Origin: Robertkochia flava
GTDB lineage: Bacteria; Bacteroidota; Bacteroidia; Flavobacteriales; Flavobacteriaceae
DNA: 64,000 nucleotides
Reading direction: 5' to 3'
NCBI RefSeq assembly: GCF_020166515.1
Contig: NZ_JAINZT010000005.1
Location: 62,001 to 126,000 of the forward strand
Each line of letters starts with the position of its first letter. Within the stretch, counting starts at the first letter, position 1. The translations under genes were made by a program, and so were the position numbers. The notes below the pieces were generated by a model that was not told the origin of the DNA, did no database searches, and worked only from the letters and a program-made list of their open reading frames with translations. Positions 50,964 to 60,478 of the stretch are shown in pieces.

Positions 50964-52466
50964 TTAAATTCCTGTTAAATCACTGGAAAACAAAGCCTCA
51001 TACAGGTGTAGTCCGTAATTGATACGTTCCAGGCTCAGGTTCTCATTGGGGCTGTGCTGATTGTTATCCGGATTCACCAGTGGGACGATAATAGCAGGAA
51101 TTTTCAGGGTATTGATAAAGGGGGAGATAGGAACGGTGCCTCCCATGATACGAATATTTACGGGCTCTTCCTTAAAAGCAGTTCTCAATGTGTTTTGCAG
51201 CCACAGCGCCTCCTTGCTATTCATAGCGGTTCGAAATGCCTCTGTGACCGATCCTTCTTCGAATCGCACGATATTGGGGTGTGCCATTCGGATTTCTTTT
51301 GAAGGTTCTTCCGCGGTAATATAGTATCCCTGATCTTGCAGGAAGGTGCGGATCAGATCTTTCTGGCGCTGCCCTGGTGTTTCCGGCACAAGTCTGAGGT
51401 CGAGCTCGGCCACGGCCTTTTCCGGAACAATAGTTCTTGCCTCGCTTCCGGTCCATGCGCTCTGGAGTCCGCGAACATTCAGGGAGGGAAACTGAAGTGA
51501 TTCCTGGTAACTGGAACCTACTGCTTCGGGGACAGCGATTTGCTGCCGTTCTTTCAGAAGTTCTGTATTTTCGGGTACAGCAGCAAGTGCTGCTTTGATA
51601 TCCGGGCTTAGGGTAATACCATCATGATACCCGGGCACCAGGACCTTGCCATTTTCATCTTTGAAAGCACTGAGCATGCGAGATAGGGTAAAGGCGGGGT
51701 TGGGGGCATAATTGCCAAAGTGCCCGCTGTGCTGGGGTTTTACCGGACCATAGGTGGTTAGTTTGAGGGTGGTGATGCCCCTGCAGCCATAAACTAAGGT
51801 AGGTTTGCCCGAGGGGTGTACAGGACCGTCATTTATGATAAGCAAATCTGCTTCAAAAAGTTCCCGGTATTTTTCAACAGCCCCGGGCAGGGGTTTGCTG
51901 GATTTTTCTTCTTCCCCATCCAGGATCACCTTGATATTAAACCCGGGGGTTTGTCCGCTGGCTACGAACTGGTCATAGGCATTGAGGAACATGACAATAG
52001 GACCTTTATCGTCTGAGACCGAGCGTCCGAAGATGCGCCAGTTGAGATCGAGTTCATTATTAAGTGCATTCTCGTCTATGGCGTTCCATTGTTCTCCGTT
52101 TTTTTCTTTCAGTACTACATTGTACGGGTTGGTCTGATCCCATTTCGACGGATCTGTTGCCTGGCCGTCAAAATGCATGTAAAAGAGTACGGTCGGACGA
52201 TCTTCCTTGATTTTTCCGGAGGCAAAGAAAAGGGGAACATTAGAAGTGGGAAGTTCCATGATGCTGAATCCTCTTCTGACAAAAGCTTTTTTCAGCCAGA
52301 TGATATTATCCTTCATGTCATCAAGCTGCTCTGCATCATTGGGGATGGCAACAAAATTTTTTATCTCCCTGACCGTGTTAACGATGGCAGGGTGAATGTC
52401 CTGGGCTATGAGCATGTTGCCCATTCCAAGAAAAAGCAAGAGGCTTAAGGGAAGTAGATTTTTCAT
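50964..52466 (-). CDS. Exported M20-family metallopeptidase
   Basis: A 500-residue peptidase with a signal peptide (MKNLLPLSLLLFLGMGNMLIAQ). Zinc and catalytic residues occur in VLFYMHFDGQ (H-x-D), RSVSDDKGP (Asp bridge), LDGEEEKSS (Glu pair) and the C-terminal NNQHSPNENL. It fits dipeptidase-like M20 enzymes with a central dimerisation domain. It sits next to the trp operon but has a separate function, and the 22-base gap to trpA leaves open a shared transcript. Confidence 0.9.
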   Translation of the reverse strand: MKNLLPLSLLLFLGMGNMLIAQDIHPAIVNTVREIKNFVAIPNDAEQLDDMKDNIIWLKKAFVRRGFSIMELPTSNVPLFFASGKIKEDRPTVLFYMHFDGQATDPSKWDQTNPYNVVLKEKNGEQWNAIDENALNNELDLNWRIFGRSVSDDKGPIVMFLNAYDQFVASGQTPGFNIKVILDGEEEKSSKPLPGAVEKYRELFEADLLIINDGPVHPSGKPTLVYGCRGITTLKLTTYGPVKPQHSGHFGNYAPNPAFTLSRMLSAFKDENGKVLVPGYHDGITLSPDIKAALAAVPENTELLKERQQIAVPEAVGSSYQESLQFPSLNVRGLQSAWTGSEARTIVPEKAVAELDLRLVPETPGQRQKDLIRTFLQDQGYYITAEEPSKEIRMAHPNIVRFEEGSVTEAFRTAMNSKEALWLQNTLRTAFKEEPVNIRIMGGTVPISPFINTLKIPAIIVPLVNPDNNQHSPNENLSLERINYGLHLYEALFSSDLTGI

Positions 52467-52488
52467 GGTCTGTAATTTTGGTTAAAAA

Positions 52489-53268
52489 TTAGAGAATTTT
52501 CTTCACTTGTCGGATACCATCAACAAATTCTCCAATTCCCTTTATGCCTTTTTTCGTTAGCTGGCGAATAAATGCCGACCCAATAATGGCACCTTTAGCA
52601 AACTCAGTAGCCTGTTTGAAGGTTTCACCATTGCTGATGCCGAAACCAACGATCCTTGGGTTTCTCAGATTCAGGGCGTCGATTCGTTTGAAATAGCCTT
52701 GTTCCTGCGCTCCGAAACCGGAATTAGATCCTGTAACGGAAGCCGAGCTCACCATGTAAATAAAGGCATTGGATACTTCGTCGATATAGCGAACCCTGGA
52801 CTCCGGGGTTTGCGGAGTGATCAGAAAGATATTGGCCAATCCGTATTTTTCAAATGTGGCCATGTATTCTTTTTGATAGACATCCACAGGCAGGTCGGGT
52901 ATAATGAGCCCATCGATTCCCGCTTTGGCACATTGAGCGCAAAATTCTTCTACTCCGTACTGAAGTATTGGGTTAAAATACCCCATAATGATAAGGGGGA
53001 TGGAGATATCTTCCCGCACCGCTTTTAACTGTTCAAACAGTACAGCCGTAGTCATGCCGTTCTTTAACGCCTGAACCGAGCTTTCCTGGATGGTCGGCCC
53101 ATCGGCCAGGGGATCGCTGAAGGGAAGGCCGATCTCGATCATGTCGACTCCGCTTTCCTGAAGTGCTTTTATAATGGGGAGGGTATCGTGAAGACCGGGA
53201 TACCCCGCAGTAAAGTAAATGGAGAGGATATCGTCTTTTTCCTGAAGTTTTTTATTGATCCTGTTCAT
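52489..53268 (-). CDS. trpA: Tryptophan synthase alpha subunit
   Basis: Splits indole-3-glycerol phosphate to indole and glyceraldehyde 3-phosphate and passes indole through a tunnel to TrpB. The catalytic Glu is in MIEIGLPFSDPLADGP, and the catalytic Asp in LIIPDLPVD. 259 aa. Last gene of the operon, 5 bases after trpB. Confidence 0.96.
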   Translation of the reverse strand: MNRINKKLQEKDDILSIYFTAGYPGLHDTLPIIKALQESGVDMIEIGLPFSDPLADGPTIQESSVQALKNGMTTAVLFEQLKAVREDISIPLIIMGYFNPILQYGVEEFCAQCAKAGIDGLIIPDLPVDVYQKEYMATFEKYGLANIFLITPQTPESRVRYIDEVSNAFIYMVSSASVTGSNSGFGAQEQGYFKRIDALNLRNPRIVGFGISNGETFKQATEFAKGAIIGSAFIRQLTKKGIKGIGEFVDGIRQVKKIL

Positions 53269-53273
53269 GGGTA

Positions 53274-54455
53274 TTAGAGTTTAAAATGATCGATATATGT
53301 ATTGAGGTCTTTATCGCCTCTTCCGGAGAGATTGATCACTACGATCTCGTCTTTCCGGAAGGGTCTTTTTTCGGGAATGGCCAGGGCATGGGCGGTTTCT
53401 ATAGCCGGGATGATACCTTCGAGCTGGGCGAGTTCGAGTCCTGCCTTCATGGCATCGTCGTCTGTTATGGAAATAAATTCCGCACGTCGGGATGCGTAGA
53501 GGTGGGCATGCATGGGGCCTACCCCCGGGTAATCCAGTCCTGCAGATATGGAATACGGCTCTGTGATCTGTCCGTCTTCGGTTTGCATCAAAAGGGTTTT
53601 ACAACCGTGAATGATCCCTTTTTTGCCCAGGGCCGAGGTCGCTGCACTATGTCCGCTTTCGATACCTTTTCCGGCTGCTTCCACCGCGATGATGTTTACC
53701 TGTTCATTGTCCAGAAAATGGTAGAAGGCTCCTGCAGCATTACTTCCGCCTCCGATACAGGCTACGATATGATCGGGTGCATTCCGGCCTTCCTTTTCCT
53801 GAAGTTGTTTTTGTATTTCTTCCGAGATCACGCTTTGAAAACGGGTAACCATATCCGGGTAAGGGTGAGGTCCGATGGCCGAACCGATGATATAATGTGT
53901 ATTCACGGGATTATTGATCCAGTCGCGGATTGCCTCGTTGGTGGCATCCTTGAGGGTTCTGCTTCCTGAGCGGGCCGGTCTGACCTCGGCTCCGAGCATT
54001 TTCATCCGGGCTACATTGGGGGCCTGTCGGGCAATATCAATTTCTCCCATATAGACCACGCACTGCATTCCCATCAGGGCGCATACAGTAGCCGTGGCCA
54101 CCCCGTGCTGCCCGGCGCCGGTCTCCGCAATAATACGCTGCTTGCCCAGTCTTTTAGCCAGCAGGATCTGGCCGATGGTATTGTTTACCTTATGTGCTCC
54201 TGTATGATTCAGGTCTTCCCGCTTGAGGTAAAACTTAGCCCCGTAGCGCTCCGAAAGGCGTTTTGCAAAATAAAGGGGCGTTGGGCGCCCTACATAATCG
54301 CGCAGCAAGCTTTCAAATTCTTCTTTAAAGGAGGCTTCACTGGTGATGTCCAGGTATTGGTTGCGTAATTCCTCAACGTTGGGATACAGCATTTCCGGAA
54401 TATAGGCCCCGCCAAATTCTCCGTAATATCCGTTCTGATCTACATGATATTTCAT
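53274..54455 (-). CDS. trpB: Tryptophan synthase beta subunit
   Basis: PLP enzyme joining indole and serine to tryptophan. The PLP-binding Lys is in [11 protein letters not shown], the phosphate-binding loop in [15 protein letters not shown]. 393 aa, standard length. Its start overlaps the trpF stop by 4 bases (ATGA). Confidence 0.97.
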   Translation of the reverse strand: MKYHVDQNGYYGEFGGAYIPEMLYPNVEELRNQYLDITSEASFKEEFESLLRDYVGRPTPLYFAKRLSERYGAKFYLKREDLNHTGAHKVNNTIGQILLAKRLGKQRIIAETGAGQHGVATATVCALMGMQCVVYMGEIDIARQAPNVARMKMLGAEVRPARSGSRTLKDATNEAIRDWINNPVNTHYIIGSAIGPHPYPDMVTRFQSVISEEIQKQLQEKEGRNAPDHIVACIGGGSNAAGAFYHFLDNEQVNIIAVEAAGKGIESGHSAATSALGKKGIIHGCKTLLMQTEDGQITEPYSISAGLDYPGVGPMHAHLYASRRAEFISITDDDAMKAGLELAQLEGIIPAIETAHALAIPEKRPFRKDEIVVINLSGRGDKDLNTYIDHFKL

Positions 54456-55120
54456 TCTTGAGTATTTTTTTGTTTGAGGTTTCCCTCTACGAGTTGCGTG
54501 TTGAATTCTTTAATCAGCCTGGTGTCCTTTAGTCCAGGGCGTATTTCAAACCTGCTGTTCAGGTCGATCCCCGCACAGCGTGCCCCCCATGGGGAGGCTA
54601 AAAATGTAATTATGGCCCCGGCATCCTCGGGACCAATCCCGCCGCTTAAAAGAAAGGGGGTGTCAGCCGAATAGTCCTTCAGAATACTCCAGTCAAACTG
54701 TTCTCCATTGCCTCCTCTGTTGCGGCCCCTGGTGTCGAAAAGGAAGAGGTCTGTAACCCCTTTGTAACCGGAAATCGGAGACAGGTCTTCTTTTGCGGCG
54801 ACCGGAAGTGCCTTGATGATCCTGGGGCTTAGGTCTTTTTCCTCGAGCGCACTTTTAAGGGATTGGCAATACTCCGGAGTTTCTTCTCCGTGAAGCTGGA
54901 TATAGGAGAGGTCGTAGGTTTCAGCCTTGTCGGTGACCTCACTAATACTGCTGTTCACGAATACCCCGGCCAGGGCCATGTTCGATGGAAGTTGAGGAAG
55001 TTCTCCGTTAAAGTACCGCGGGGATTTTTTGTAAAAGATCAACCCCATGACCGTGGTCCCGGTCGCTGCCAGGTCCAACATGTTTTTGGGGTCTCTCATG
55101 CCGCACACCTTTCGTATCAT
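54452..55120 (-). CDS. trpF: Phosphoribosylanthranilate isomerase
   Basis: Converts phosphoribosylanthranilate to the ribulose form. TIM-barrel enzyme with the catalytic Cys in [10 protein letters not shown] and Asp in [11 protein letters not shown]. At 222 aa it is separate from TrpC, unlike the fused enzyme of E. coli. It overlaps both trpC (4 bases) and trpB (4 bases). Confidence 0.94.
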   Translation of the reverse strand: MIRKVCGMRDPKNMLDLAATGTTVMGLIFYKKSPRYFNGELPQLPSNMALAGVFVNSSISEVTDKAETYDLSYIQLHGEETPEYCQSLKSALEEKDLSPRIIKALPVAAKEDLSPISGYKGVTDLFLFDTRGRNRGGNGEQFDWSILKDYSADTPFLLSGGIGPEDAGAIITFLASPWGARCAGIDLNSRFEIRPGLKDTRLIKEFNTQLVEGNLKQKNTQE

Positions 55121-55920
55121 AGGGATATCTTTTTCAGGGATTCAATAAACTGACGGGCAAAAATACCCGGATTTCCCGTACGCATAAAATATTCTCCAAC
55201 CAGGAATCCCTTATATCCAAAGGGACGGAGTTCGGCAATGATCTCCTCATTGGAAATACCGCTTTCAGATACCTTCACAAATTGATCCGGGATATCCTTA
55301 GCCAGGGTTTTACTGGTGTCTGTGGAAACTTCAAAATTTTGAAGATTCCTGTTATTTACCCCAACCATATGACAATGATCATTGAGGTGGGTGTGAAGTT
55401 CTTCCCTGTTGTGCACTTCCAGGAGAACCTCCAATCCCAGATCGTTGGCCAGTAAGGCTAATTCCTTGGTGGTTTCAGGCCGCAGTGCAGCTGCAATTAG
55501 GAGAATCGTATCGGCCCCGTAGGCTTTGGCCTCGAAAACCTGGTAGGGGTCGATGGTAAAGTCTTTACGGAGCAAGGGCAGATCACAGGAGGCTCTGGCC
55601 AGTAAAAGATCATCCAGGGAACCTCCAAAATATTTTCCGTCGGTTAGCACAGACATCCCGCAAACCCCGGCATCCTGGTAGCCTTTAGCTACCTCTTCTA
55701 CTGTCAGGGACTGGTTGATGACCTCCCGGGAAGGAGACCGGCGTTTGTGTTCTGCAATGATACCCGTATCGCTTTCCCTGAGCCTGGAGCTCATCGAAAG
55801 GGGAGTCCTGTTAAAAAGAACAGAGGCTTTGAGTTGGGTTTCGGGTATCAGGCTGCTTTTCAGGGCAACCTCCCTTTTTTTATCCATAATGATCTTTTGA
55901 AGGATGTTGGGTGTTTCCAT
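55117..55920 (-). CDS. trpC: Indole-3-glycerol phosphate synthase
   Basis: Cyclises the ribulose form to indole-3-glycerol phosphate. The catalytic region reads IIAEHKRRSPSR (K near residue 57), LLRKDFTIDPYQVFEAKAYGAD and VGVNNRNLQNFEV. 267 aa. Second phosphate-binding loop around GEYFMRTGNPG. Overlaps trpF by 4 bases. Confidence 0.95.
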   Translation of the reverse strand: METPNILQKIIMDKKREVALKSSLIPETQLKASVLFNRTPLSMSSRLRESDTGIIAEHKRRSPSREVINQSLTVEEVAKGYQDAGVCGMSVLTDGKYFGGSLDDLLLARASCDLPLLRKDFTIDPYQVFEAKAYGADTILLIAAALRPETTKELALLANDLGLEVLLEVHNREELHTHLNDHCHMVGVNNRNLQNFEVSTDTSKTLAKDIPDQFVKVSESGISNEEIIAELRPFGYKGFLVGEYFMRTGNPGIFARQFIESLKKISL

Positions 55921-55931
55921 CAGGTATGGTT

Positions 55932-56924
55932 TTATTCGCTTAGGGTTTGTAGTTTTTTAAATCGTTCCAGGGCTTGCCCCGATTGCAGGGAAGTAAAGGC
56001 CATTTCCCGGGTGTTATCCAGGTCTTTGCCTGTTGCCGTGGCAATGGCAATGGAAGCATTGGCACATACTACTGCATTTTGAGCCTCAGTTCCCTTGCCG
56101 TTGAGAACGTTTAGGAAGATCTCTGCGTTGGCCTCTATGGTGCTTCCACCGGCAATTTCCTTCGGATGCAGGGTCCGAAGTCCCAGGTCTTCCGCCTGTA
56201 ATACCTGCTCCTTATGGTTGCCTATGATTTTGGCAGGTCCTGTCAGGGATACCTCGTCATAACCATCCAGGGCATGGAGTATCGTATAGTTCTTATCGGT
56301 ATTCTGATAAAGATAACCATAAAGTCTGGCAAGTTCCAGGTTAAATACCCCTACCATCTGATTTTTAGGAAAGGCAGGGTTAACCATAGGCCCAAGCATA
56401 TTGAAAAAGGTTTTCACCGCCAGCTCCCTCCTTATAGGGGCCACTTCTTTCATGGCCGGGTGAAATAAAGGAGCATGGAGAATACAAATACCCGCTTCAT
56501 CCAGGGACCTCCTCAGGAAATCCCCGTCATTGGAAAACCTGATCCCGAGAGATTCCAGGACATTGCTGGACCCGCAGGTAGAGGAAACACCGTAATTTCC
56601 ATGCTTGCTCACCGGTATCCCTGCTCCGGCTGTCACAAAGGATGCCAGGGTGGAAATGTTGAAGGTGTCTTTACCATCTCCTCCGGTTCCGCAAAGATCA
56701 ATGGTTTCATATCCGTTCATATCTACGGCTATGCAAAGCTCTAACAGGGCATCCCGGAATCCTTCGAGTTCTTCGATGGTGATGTTTCGCATCATGTATA
56801 CCGTGAGAAACGCTGCGATCTGGCTGGCGTTATAGTTGCCGTGAGAGATATTTATTAACACATTCCGGGCTTCTTCCCTGGAAATGGTTTCGTGATTGAT
56901 TAACCTGTTAAGAATCTTTTTCAT
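55932..56924 (-). CDS. trpD: Anthranilate phosphoribosyltransferase
   Basis: Joins anthranilate and PRPP. The PRPP/magnesium motif CGTGGDGKDTFNIST and GNYGVSSTCGSSNVLESLG are visible, plus a Mg-binding DGYDEVSLTGP. 330 aa, without a fused TrpG domain. It lies 11 bases before trpC and 5 bases after trpG. Confidence 0.96.
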   Translation of the reverse strand: MKKILNRLINHETISREEARNVLINISHGNYNASQIAAFLTVYMMRNITIEELEGFRDALLELCIAVDMNGYETIDLCGTGGDGKDTFNISTLASFVTAGAGIPVSKHGNYGVSSTCGSSNVLESLGIRFSNDGDFLRRSLDEAGICILHAPLFHPAMKEVAPIRRELAVKTFFNMLGPMVNPAFPKNQMVGVFNLELARLYGYLYQNTDKNYTILHALDGYDEVSLTGPAKIIGNHKEQVLQAEDLGLRTLHPKEIAGGSTIEANAEIFLNVLNGKGTEAQNAVVCANASIAIATATGKDLDNTREMAFTSLQSGQALERFKKLQTLSE

Positions 56925-56929
56925 TCGAA

Positions 56930-57490
56930 TTAAATATGGATCCAGTTTTCGAGAATTTTTTTGCCCATTGGCGTAAGTACCGATTCCGGGTGGTACTGAA
57001 CCCCGCGTACATCCAGGGTTTTATGCCGGAGTGACATGATCTGTCCGTTGGCGTCTACAGCGGTGGCCATAAGTTCGTCGGGGAGTTCCCGGTCTACTAC
57101 CCAACTGTGGTATCTTCCTACCTCCAGGGTTTTGGGTAAGTCTTTGTAAATAGGGTCTTCTGCAATGATCTCTACAGGAGTGGAAACCCCGTGATACACC
57201 TTTTCGATATTGTTGATCCTGCCGCCGAACACTTCCCCTATGGCCTGTTGCCCCAGGCAAACGCCCAGAATGCTGTGGGTTGGGGCATATTGTCTGATGA
57301 TCGCCTTTAGTAATCCGGCCTCGTCCGGGATGCCCGGGCCTGGGGATAGCAGCACCTTGTGAAAAGGGGCAACCTCCTCCAGGTGTAGCTGATCATTGCG
57401 TTTTACCGTAACCTCACACCCCAGGTCTTCCAGGTAGTGCACCAGGTTGTAGGTGAAACTGTCGTAATTGTCTATAACTAATACTTTCAT
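56930..57490 (-). CDS. trpG: Anthranilate synthase component II (glutamine amidotransferase)
   Basis: Supplies ammonia from glutamine to TrpE. The class I amidotransferase triad is present: Cys in LGVCLGQQAIGEVFGG, His and Glu in GVQYHPESVLTP. 186 aa. In organisms with only one such protein it may also serve aminodeoxychorismate synthase for folate; its place in the trp operon argues for anthranilate as the main role. Confidence 0.95.
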   Translation of the reverse strand: MKVLVIDNYDSFTYNLVHYLEDLGCEVTVKRNDQLHLEEVAPFHKVLLSPGPGIPDEAGLLKAIIRQYAPTHSILGVCLGQQAIGEVFGGRINNIEKVYHGVSTPVEIIAEDPIYKDLPKTLEVGRYHSWVVDRELPDELMATAVDANGQIMSLRHKTLDVRGVQYHPESVLTPMGKKILENWIHI

Positions 57491-57509
57491 AATGCTTTCC
57501 AGATTATTT

Positions 57510-58913
57510 TCATAGGTTTCCGGCTAACTCCAGGGCGGTGGTCAGTGCGCCGAGTTTGTTGTAGGTTTCCTGTAATTCGGTCTCAGGGTCAGAAGCTGCG
57601 ACCAGCCCGGCTCCTGCCTGGTAATAAAGATGGTGATCCTTGCTCAGGAAGGTTCTTATCATGATGGCGTGGTTGAAATTGCCGTTAAAATCCATAAAGC
57701 CGATGGCTCCCCCGTAATAATTTCGGTTGCCGGGTTCGTACCGGTCAATAAGTTGCATGGCCATATGTTTGGGGGCACCGCTCAGGGTTCCGGCCGGAAA
57801 GGTGTCTGCAACCATCTGCATGGTGGAGATCTCCGGTTTTTTCTTTGCCACCACCTTGGAAACCAGGTGGATGACGTGGGAGAAAAACTGAATTTCCCTG
57901 TTGGTCTTTACCTCGACACTGTTGCCGTTTCGGCTCAGGTCGTTGCGGGCCAGATCGACCAGCATTACATGTTCGCTGTTCTCTTTTTCGTCGTCTGCAA
58001 GGTCCCGGGCCAGTCGGGCATCTTCCTCGTCATTTCCCGTTCTCCTGAAGGTGCCTGCTATAGGGTGGATCTCGGCAATGTTGTCCTTAATGACTAATTG
58101 GGATTCCGGAGAACTGCCGAAGATCCGGAAGTTCCCGTAATCAAAAAAGAACAGGTAAGGGGAGGGATTTACGGAGCGCAGGGCGCGGTATACATTGAAC
58201 TCGTCTCCTTTGAACTTCTGGCTGAACCTTCTGGAGAGCACCAGCTGGAAAACATCCCCACGAGCGCAATGCTGACGGGCTTTTTGAACCAATTCTTTAT
58301 AGGCCTCATCAGAAAGAGGGGAAGAAGGGGGACCTTCAGTTGAAAACTCATAAGAGGCAAAGTTTCTTGATTTCAGTAACTGGTCGATCTCTTCAAGGTT
58401 GTTTTCCTGCTCGTAATCATGAGAAAATATGAAGGCCTCATTTTTGAAATGGTTTATGGCAATGATGTTTCTGTAAACTGCATAGTAGAGGTCCGGGATC
58501 TCCAGTCGATCATTTTTTACACTGATCTCTATGTCTTCGAAATACTGTACCGCGTCATAGGCAATATATCCAAATAAACCGTTGTTAATAAACTTGAACG
58601 GGTTGGAATCGGTCTTGAAATTACCGGTGAATTCCTCGATGAGCGCGGGGAGCAGGGTCTTATCCTTTCCCAGATCCTTCTCGGTGGTTTGACCATCCGG
58701 AAATTCCGCCCGGAACACACCCTGATCTACCCGGAGGTGTGCAATGGGGTTAAAACAGATATACGAAAAGCTGTTGTCATTGGCATGGTAATCGCTGGAC
58801 TCCAGTAAAATACTGTTCGGATAGCGGTCTCTTATCTTGAGATAGATACTCACAGGGGTAATCGTGTCTGCGAGGATCTTTTTATAAGTGGTTTTTAAAC
58901 GGAAAGGCTTCAT
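57510..58913 (-). CDS. trpE: Anthranilate synthase component I
   Basis: Makes anthranilate from chorismate and ammonia. The tryptophan feedback site motif appears as ILLESSDYHANDNSFSYICFNP; the chorismate-binding part has HPIAGTFRRTGNDEEDARLA, EHVMLVDLARNDL and DTFPAGTLSGAPKHMAM. 467 aa. First structural gene of the operon; it starts 42 bases after the attenuator terminator, so its expression should depend on read-through there. Confidence 0.96.
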   Translation of the reverse strand: MKPFRLKTTYKKILADTITPVSIYLKIRDRYPNSILLESSDYHANDNSFSYICFNPIAHLRVDQGVFRAEFPDGQTTEKDLGKDKTLLPALIEEFTGNFKTDSNPFKFINNGLFGYIAYDAVQYFEDIEISVKNDRLEIPDLYYAVYRNIIAINHFKNEAFIFSHDYEQENNLEEIDQLLKSRNFASYEFSTEGPPSSPLSDEAYKELVQKARQHCARGDVFQLVLSRRFSQKFKGDEFNVYRALRSVNPSPYLFFFDYGNFRIFGSSPESQLVIKDNIAEIHPIAGTFRRTGNDEEDARLARDLADDEKENSEHVMLVDLARNDLSRNGNSVEVKTNREIQFFSHVIHLVSKVVAKKKPEISTMQMVADTFPAGTLSGAPKHMAMQLIDRYEPGNRNYYGGAIGFMDFNGNFNHAIMIRTFLSKDHHLYYQAGAGLVAASDPETELQETYNKLGALTTALELAGNL

Positions 58914-58955
58914 GGTTTAAACTCATATTTAGGTGAACTATTGAATTTGTCTGGC

Positions 58956-58989
58956 AAAAAAAAAGCCTGTCGTGATCGACAGGCTTTTT
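58956..58989 (-). terminator. Attenuator terminator of the trp operon
   Basis: On the minus strand AAAAAGCCTGTCG-ATCA-CGACAGGCTTTTT forms a perfect 13-bp stem followed by more T (nine in total), a strong intrinsic terminator between the leader peptide and trpE. The last loop and arm bases (UCACGAC in RNA, plus coordinates 58969-58975) can instead pair with GUCGUGA at the end of the leader peptide gene (59019-59025), which would open the terminator. Confidence 0.88.
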
Positions 58990-59018
58990 GAAAAAATATT
59001 TTCATACAGCAGTGTTTC

Positions 59019-59075
59019 TCACGACGTTTGACGTAAGGAGTTCCACCACCAGTTATGTGCTTTGTTTCTAAACAT
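59019..59075 (-). CDS. trpL: trp leader peptide, 18 aa
   Basis: A short frame reads MFRNKAHNWWWNSLRQTS and stops at TGA; residues 9-11 are three consecutive Trp codons (59051-59043). Its position before a terminator and the trpEGDCFBA genes makes it a leader peptide for transcription attenuation. The stop codon lies inside the antiterminator strand GTCGTGA: a ribosome that reaches the stop hides it and lets the terminator form, whereas one stalled at the Trp codons leaves it free. Confidence 0.85.
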   Translation of the reverse strand: MFRNKAHNWWWNSLRQTS

Positions 59076-59147
59076 GGGATAAATATAAAACCCATTATTT
59101 AATTATCATAGTTTTAATAAAAAAATAACACCGGGAAATGGTGAAAT

Positions 59148-59176
59148 AAAAAAGCCCCGGAGTGTTTCCGGGACTT
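59148..59176 (-). terminator. Terminator of the YceI gene
   Basis: AAGCCCCGGA and TCCGGGACTT form a stem with one mismatch, followed on the minus strand by TTTTTT, 25 bases after the stop. Confidence 0.8.
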
Positions 59177-59200
59177 CTCATCATTGCCAATCCTGTAGTA

Positions 59201-59773
59201 TTAGAATTGCAGGTCTACTACAAGATCAAATTCGTCGTAAATGGTCTTGTCTCCAAGATTGTCAAAGAAAGATCCGGATCCGTATCGAACATCGTATTCG
59301 GCGCGGTCTATCTTCAGGTTAGCTGTGGCTTTGTTACCGTAAATGGACATGGTGAAGGTTACCGGGTTGGTTTTGTCTTTAACGGTTAGGTTACCGGTTA
59401 CCTCATATGCATTTTTGCCGCTGCTTTTTACATCGGTGATTTCGAGGGTTGCGGTAGGGTACTTTTCCACCCCGAAGAAATCATCCGATTTAAGATGTCC
59501 TTCCAGCTTTTGCTTGTACTCTCCGCTGAGATCAGTTGATATGATGGAAGACATGTCAACAACAAAGTTTCCTCCGGTCAGGGTTTCCCCGTCAAATTCC
59601 AGTTTTCCACTCACCAGGTCAACGGTACCTTCATGAGACCCTGTTACCTTATAACCTTTCCAGGTTACGGTACTCTCTTCGGTGTTCACGGTTTTCTCTT
59701 CAATCGGGGTGGTAAAGGCAACCGCAGTACCAACAACGGTAAGCACAAGTAATGATTTTAAAAACTTTTTCAT
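59201..59773 (-). CDS. Exported YceI-family protein
   Basis: A 190-residue lipocalin-like periplasmic protein. Signal peptide (MKKFLKSLLVLTVVGTAVAF), then TVTWKGYKVTGSHEGTVDLVSGKLEFDGETL, HLKSDDFFGVEKYPTATLEITD and the C-terminal IYDEFDLVVDLQF. The YceI fold carries an isoprenoid-like or other apolar ligand in a beta barrel; the ligand here is unknown. It is just upstream (on the transcript) of its own terminator and looks like a single-gene unit. Confidence 0.92.
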   Translation of the reverse strand: MKKFLKSLLVLTVVGTAVAFTTPIEEKTVNTEESTVTWKGYKVTGSHEGTVDLVSGKLEFDGETLTGGNFVVDMSSIISTDLSGEYKQKLEGHLKSDDFFGVEKYPTATLEITDVKSSGKNAYEVTGNLTVKDKTNPVTFTMSIYGNKATANLKIDRAEYDVRYGSGSFFDNLGDKTIYDEFDLVVDLQF

Positions 59774-59796
59774 GAGATGAATTTTAGTGTAAATAT

Positions 59797-60429
59797 TTAA
59801 ATGGTTTCGAATAATTCCTTTTCAGATTTTCTCACTTTGGCGTAATGCTGGGTATCATCCTCTTCTGAACGGTACCCTACGGTAGCGATTACTGCAGTAC
59901 TCCATCCTTTTCCGGTTAATCCAAGGATCTGGTCAAACTGGTCGACCTCAAATCCTTCCATAGGACAGGCGTCGATCTCCAGGTGTGCAGCTGCAGAAAG
60001 CATATTCCCCAAGGCGATGTACGCCTGCCTGGCGGTCCATGCCGATTTCCGGGCTTCCGGAAGGGGAGTGATTTTAGATTTCATGAAATCTCCGTATCCG
60101 GCCAGATCCTCCTTCTTCAGTCCTCTGGTCTCAACAACATTGTTGATGTAGGCATCGATCTGCTGATCTCCGAAATTGGTGTCGTGAGCGAACACAATGA
60201 GTTGGGATGCATCTGTGATCTGAGGTTGGTCCCAGGCTGCAGGACGTAGTTTTTTCCTTAACTCCGGATCTTCAATGATCAGCACCTTATAAGGCTGCAA
60301 ACCATAAGAGGAAGCAGAAAGCCGGATGGCTTCCTTCAGCGTTTCCAGTTTTTCTTTCTCCAGTTTTTTCGCTGGGTCGAATTTTTTGGTGGCATAACGC
60401 CATTGTAATTTTTCGATGTAATTATTCAT
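59797..60429 (-). CDS. NAD(P)H-dependent nitroreductase-family oxidoreductase
   Basis: A 210-residue FMN-dependent nitroreductase-fold protein. Features are the N-terminal YIEKLQWRYATKKFDPAKKL, LSASSYGLQPYKVLIIED, and ALGNMLSAAAHLEIDACPMEGFE (G-x-x-x-N-x-x-x-A). Similar proteins reduce quinones and nitro compounds. A MarR-family gene lies 49 bases upstream, and the gap contains a palindromic operator, so the gene is probably inducible by a compound sensed by that regulator. Confidence 0.9.
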   Translation of the reverse strand: MNNYIEKLQWRYATKKFDPAKKLEKEKLETLKEAIRLSASSYGLQPYKVLIIEDPELRKKLRPAAWDQPQITDASQLIVFAHDTNFGDQQIDAYINNVVETRGLKKEDLAGYGDFMKSKITPLPEARKSAWTARQAYIALGNMLSAAAHLEIDACPMEGFEVDQFDQILGLTGKGWSTAVIATVGYRSEEDDTQHYAKVRKSEKELFETI

Positions 60430-60447
60430 AACGCGGTGTTTTTAATT

Positions 60448-60461
60448 GTTGTATATACAAC
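60448..60461. promoter_or_regulatory. Probable MarR operator in front of the nitroreductase gene
   Basis: GTTGTATATACAAC is a perfect 14-base palindrome containing TTGTA-TA-TACAA, the same core as the site in the marR promoter at 60944. It ends 18 bases before the nitroreductase ATG. Confidence 0.65.
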
Positions 60462-60478
60462 TGTTGTGCTAAATTTTT

